From contig CM060177.1 of assembly GCA_030549775.1 (NCBI GenBank), positions 94,112,236 through 94,176,235 of the forward strand: 64,000 nt of DNA. Direction: 5' to 3'. This stretch comes from Tamarix chinensis (taxonomy: Eukaryota; Streptophyta; Magnoliopsida; Caryophyllales; Tamaricaceae). Position numbers and translations under genes: made by a program. The notes beneath the pieces were generated by a model. That model was not told the origin of the DNA and did no database searches. It worked only from the letters and a program-made list of their open reading frames with translations. Of the stretch, positions 61,401-64,000 are shown in pieces (the first letter of the stretch is position 1; the number at the start of each line of letters is the position of its first letter).

Positions 61401-61985
61401 CCGATTCGTTGACTATAGATAACCATAATTACCCATTCTTCTCACCTTTATTTCAACCTCCAAAATATTTGAGTAATCAAGCACTTGTGTTAATTCCTCT
61501 CCACTTTGAGTTCTCACTCGAATTCAATTCACTCATCTAGTCCTTTCTCTAGATCCATATTTTCTTTATCCTTAAGCAATAAAGAATTAGATTTAGAAGA
61601 AGCTGAGTTAATTTCAGCGAACTCTTTCTCTGTTTTTCTCTTGAAAGTGGTAAGTTTGTTTTCTCTTCTAATTTGAGTTATTGATTTGTAAAAGTTATTT
61701 AATGATTTATGAGTTTAATCATGTTGTTTTTTTTATAGGTTTTGGGAAGTTGAAATCTTCCAGCTTGAGGTTTTCTTCTCTAGTGGGAAACCTTACTAAG
61801 CTTAAAGTAAGTTATTTTTACCTTTTAAATGTGGCATGAATAAGCATGTGAGTTAGTGTACACTATAAAATGTTAATTTTATATGCATGTAAAAGATTTT
61901 GGATTGTTAATTGACACATGTTGAATTAATTAAGATTTCCGATAAAAGGGCTTCATTTATGGGAAATAGTGTCAATTGCTTGAAA
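58460..61985. other. Unassigned AT-rich intergenic DNA, probably transposon-derived
   Basis: No coding similarity. The stretch around 59,690-59,760 (CTAACCGCTAGTGCACGGTG) looks like the leader or LTR of some retroelement, and 61,550-61,810 like a spliced leader, but I cannot bound or classify either. Confidence 0.35.
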
Positions 61986-61988
61986 ATG

Positions 61989-62338
61989 AAGCATGATTCA
62001 GTTTATGAGTGTTAAATATTGGTATTTTGCAATGGCATGTTATGGTTTGGATGTGGTAATATTTTAGAGTGTGAAAGTATGATTCAGTGTATGAGTATGT
62101 TAAATCTTGGTATTTTGCAATGGTATGTTATGCTTTGGACGTGGTAAGATTTTAGAGTGTGAAATCATAATTCAGTTAATGAGTATGTTAAATTTTTGTT
62201 TTTTACAGCGGCATGTTATGATTCAAATGTAGTAATATTTTAGAGTGTGAAAGCATGATTTAGTTTATGAATATGTTAAATATCAGTATTTTGCAATGGC
62301 ATGTTATGGTTTGGATGTGGTAAGATTTTAGAGTGTGA
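61989..62338. repeat. 88-bp tandem array, about four units
   Basis: GCATGTTATGGTTTGGATGT and its variants start at 62,035, 62,123, 62,211 and 62,299, exactly 88 bp apart. Units contain TTTTAGAGTGTGAAAGCATG. Units differ by several substitutions. Confidence 0.92.
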
Positions 62339-62368
62339 ATCGCTTGTAAAATGTATTTTATGTGTTGT

Positions 62369-62634
62369 GTAACACCCCCTAAATTTTGAACCAGAAATTT
62401 TATTTTTGAAGATAATGTCGTAGTGTTATAAAAGAAAAATTAGGGATGTTATCACCTCATTAACAACGAAAAAGGTGTGATCATCACATAGCCCATGCCT
62501 AATTCAAGGTAAAACTTAATAACCAAAAAAGAATGCATGCTTTGCTAGATAATACAATAATGCTAGAGATAATAATGATGAGAAGAGTATTATAGATAAA
62601 ATGGAGAATTTACAAAATCCAAGAATATAATTGT
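62369..62634 (+). mobile_element. 5' end of a TGTAACACCCC-family element, interrupted
   Basis: Begins TGTAACACCCCCTAAATTTT. After about 265 bp a second family member begins, so this one is the host of a nested insertion. Its other end is not in the window. Confidence 0.5.
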
Positions 62635-63234
62635 AACACCCCCAAATTTACTACTGAAAAATTTCGTTTAAATCAAAAGGTTTAGCGGAAGCGAGAGAAT
62701 TAAAACCGTAAACTTGGGGGTATTACCGCCACACTTAGTACCAGACCGGTTCATTCTTACTGTTCCGGTACTAAGTGTTAAGGCTAAATCCGATCATCAA
62801 TAAGTACGAATTATCATAAAACGCAAGATGACATTTAGCATAAATCGTTAATAAGATATAAGTCAAACAAAAGTTTGAATACGATTTAGAATTACAACCC
62901 CAAATTGCTTTTTCTTTAAAAACGGGAAACGTAATACAAAATATAGCTAACAAAACAGTCCCCAAAAAAGATCAGTATCCGGATCGCCTACTCACTCAAG
63001 TCAAGCCTTCCACCCCAATTCAATAACCGATCAAACCTGCATAGGAGGTCTGCTTCCCACCATCGGTGGATCATCACAGGACCCATTCAATCAAGGTAGT
63101 ATCAGTACGGGTCCAATACTAAGTAAGGGCACAGGTGCGCTAAGGCCAAGCATACAATCATACCACATAGCACACATAGCATAATCATATAAGTAACATG
63201 CGATAACACACAAGATAAGGCCTGAGTACTTTCC

Positions 63235-63720
63235 GGTGACTTATTCTTTATCCTCGTTAATAATATATCCATTTCACACATATTCTTTAATAATCCATGT
63301 GAGTGCGGGAACCCCACTATTATAGCCGGTGGACCGGAAAGTATACACTCAGGGCAGAACGCTCCTGACCACTATTATTTGCCGGTGGACCGGTCTCCAG
63401 GACAGAATGCTCCTGGCCACTATTATTTGCTGGACCGGTCTGGCCCCGACTCACATGATGTTTCACTGTAAGTACTTAGTGTATTTTCCATGACTTATTC
63501 TTTATTCTCATTAATAGCACGTTCAATCCACACATATTCTTTAATAGTCCATGTGAGTGCGGGAACCCCACTATTATAGCCGATGGACCGAAAAGTGTAC
63601 ACTCAGGGCATAACGCTCCTGACCACTATTATTTGCCGGTGGACCGGTCTCCAGGGCAAAATGCTCCTGGCCACTATTATTTGCCGGTGGACCGGTCTGG
63701 CCCCGAATCACATGGTGTTA
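63235..63720. repeat. 254-bp internal tandem repeats with GGTGGACCGG boxes
   Basis: GAGTGCGGGAACCCCACTAT occurs at 63,301 and 63,555. Each unit holds two or three copies of CCACTATTATTTGCCGGTGG and of GACCGGTCT. Diverged units are at 54,340-54,730 in the copy in MULE B. Confidence 0.88.
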
Positions 63721-63774
63721 TGTTTGAAATAATAATATTATAAGGTCACAATATTACAAGTAGACTATTCCTAA

Positions 63775-63940
63775 GGGTGATAATGATAATAGTAATAATA
63801 CTAATAATGAGGATAATAATAGTAATAATAACCATAATAACCCTAGCAATAATAATAACAATAACAATAACCCAGTATGGTTAAGTATTAATAATAATAA
63901 CCTTAGTAAGATAATAGAGATAATAATAATAATAGTAGGG
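63775..63940. repeat. ATA/TAA-rich low-complexity tract
   Basis: Irregular run of AATAATAATAGTAATAATA-type triplets. Confidence 0.85.
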
Positions 63941-64000
63941 TTGTTAATATTAACACTTATAAAAATAAACTAAAGTTGAGTATAATAGGAGTTAGGATTC

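Larger units (their letters stand above)
62636..64000 (+). mobile_element. TGTAACACCCC-family LTR-like element, runs off the window
   Basis: Begins TGTAACACCCCCAAATTTAC. A conserved foldback-like segment (CCGCCACACTTAGTACCAGA, then TACTAAGTGTTAAGGC) is shared with the minus-strand copy at 33,314-38,422. It contains two 254-bp repeats and a TAA-rich tract. Confidence 0.75.

Overview
This is an AT-rich, repeat-dense plant nuclear window, most likely from a eudicot. The evidence is one intron-rich SMC1 gene whose protein reads clearly as the plant cohesin subunit, a fragment of plastid rpoC2, and typical plant transposons (Ty1/copia, hAT and its MITEs, MULEs with plant mobile domain genes, an L1-type LINE). 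The species cannot be named from the sequence.

Left half (about 1-33,050, minus strand): the 5' two thirds of SMC1, the cohesin ATPase. The ATG is at 32,884 and twelve exons run leftward to 369, giving about 823 codons with no stop or frameshift. They cover the N-terminal ATPase lobe with Walker A, the first coiled coil, the whole hinge and the start of the return coiled coil. The signature motif, Walker B and the stop lie beyond the left edge. The coding exons total about 2.47 kb, spread over 32.5 kb because the introns are full of insertions. Intron 1 holds a plastid rpoC2 fragment and a 729-bp hAT MITE. Intron 4 is 14.1 kb and holds a Ty1/copia element with both LTRs, itself carrying MITEs and a dead hAT transposon. 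Intron 10 holds a 1.3-kb MITE-like element with another repeat inside it. Intron 7 is a U12-type intron whose only frame-preserving boundaries are AT-AA, and a 208-bp tandem duplication has copied its 5' splice site.

SMC1 promoter (about 32,885-33,250): a short, relatively GC-rich stretch with an E2F-type site 150 bp upstream of the ATG. This suits S-phase expression.

Right half (about 33,250-58,150): two diverged, adjacent copies (A and B) of one composite Mutator-like element. Each has a plus-strand MULE transposase followed by an OTU-type protease domain, and facing it on the minus strand a plant mobile domain (PMD) gene. Both copies are decayed. Copy A is split near its left end by a 5.1-kb LTR-like element (perfect 5-bp target duplication AAAAG), which itself contains a 5'-truncated, internally deleted LINE. 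A hAT MITE sits at the start of copy A's PMD gene. Copy B is split by an older relative of the same LTR-like family and has grown minisatellites.

Right end (about 58,150-64,000): no recognisable gene. It holds a small MITE, an 88-bp tandem array, and two more 5' ends of the TGTAACACCCC LTR-like family, one with its internal 254-bp repeats and a TAA-rich tract at the window edge.

The only gene judged functional is SMC1. Everything else is mobile or derived from mobile DNA.
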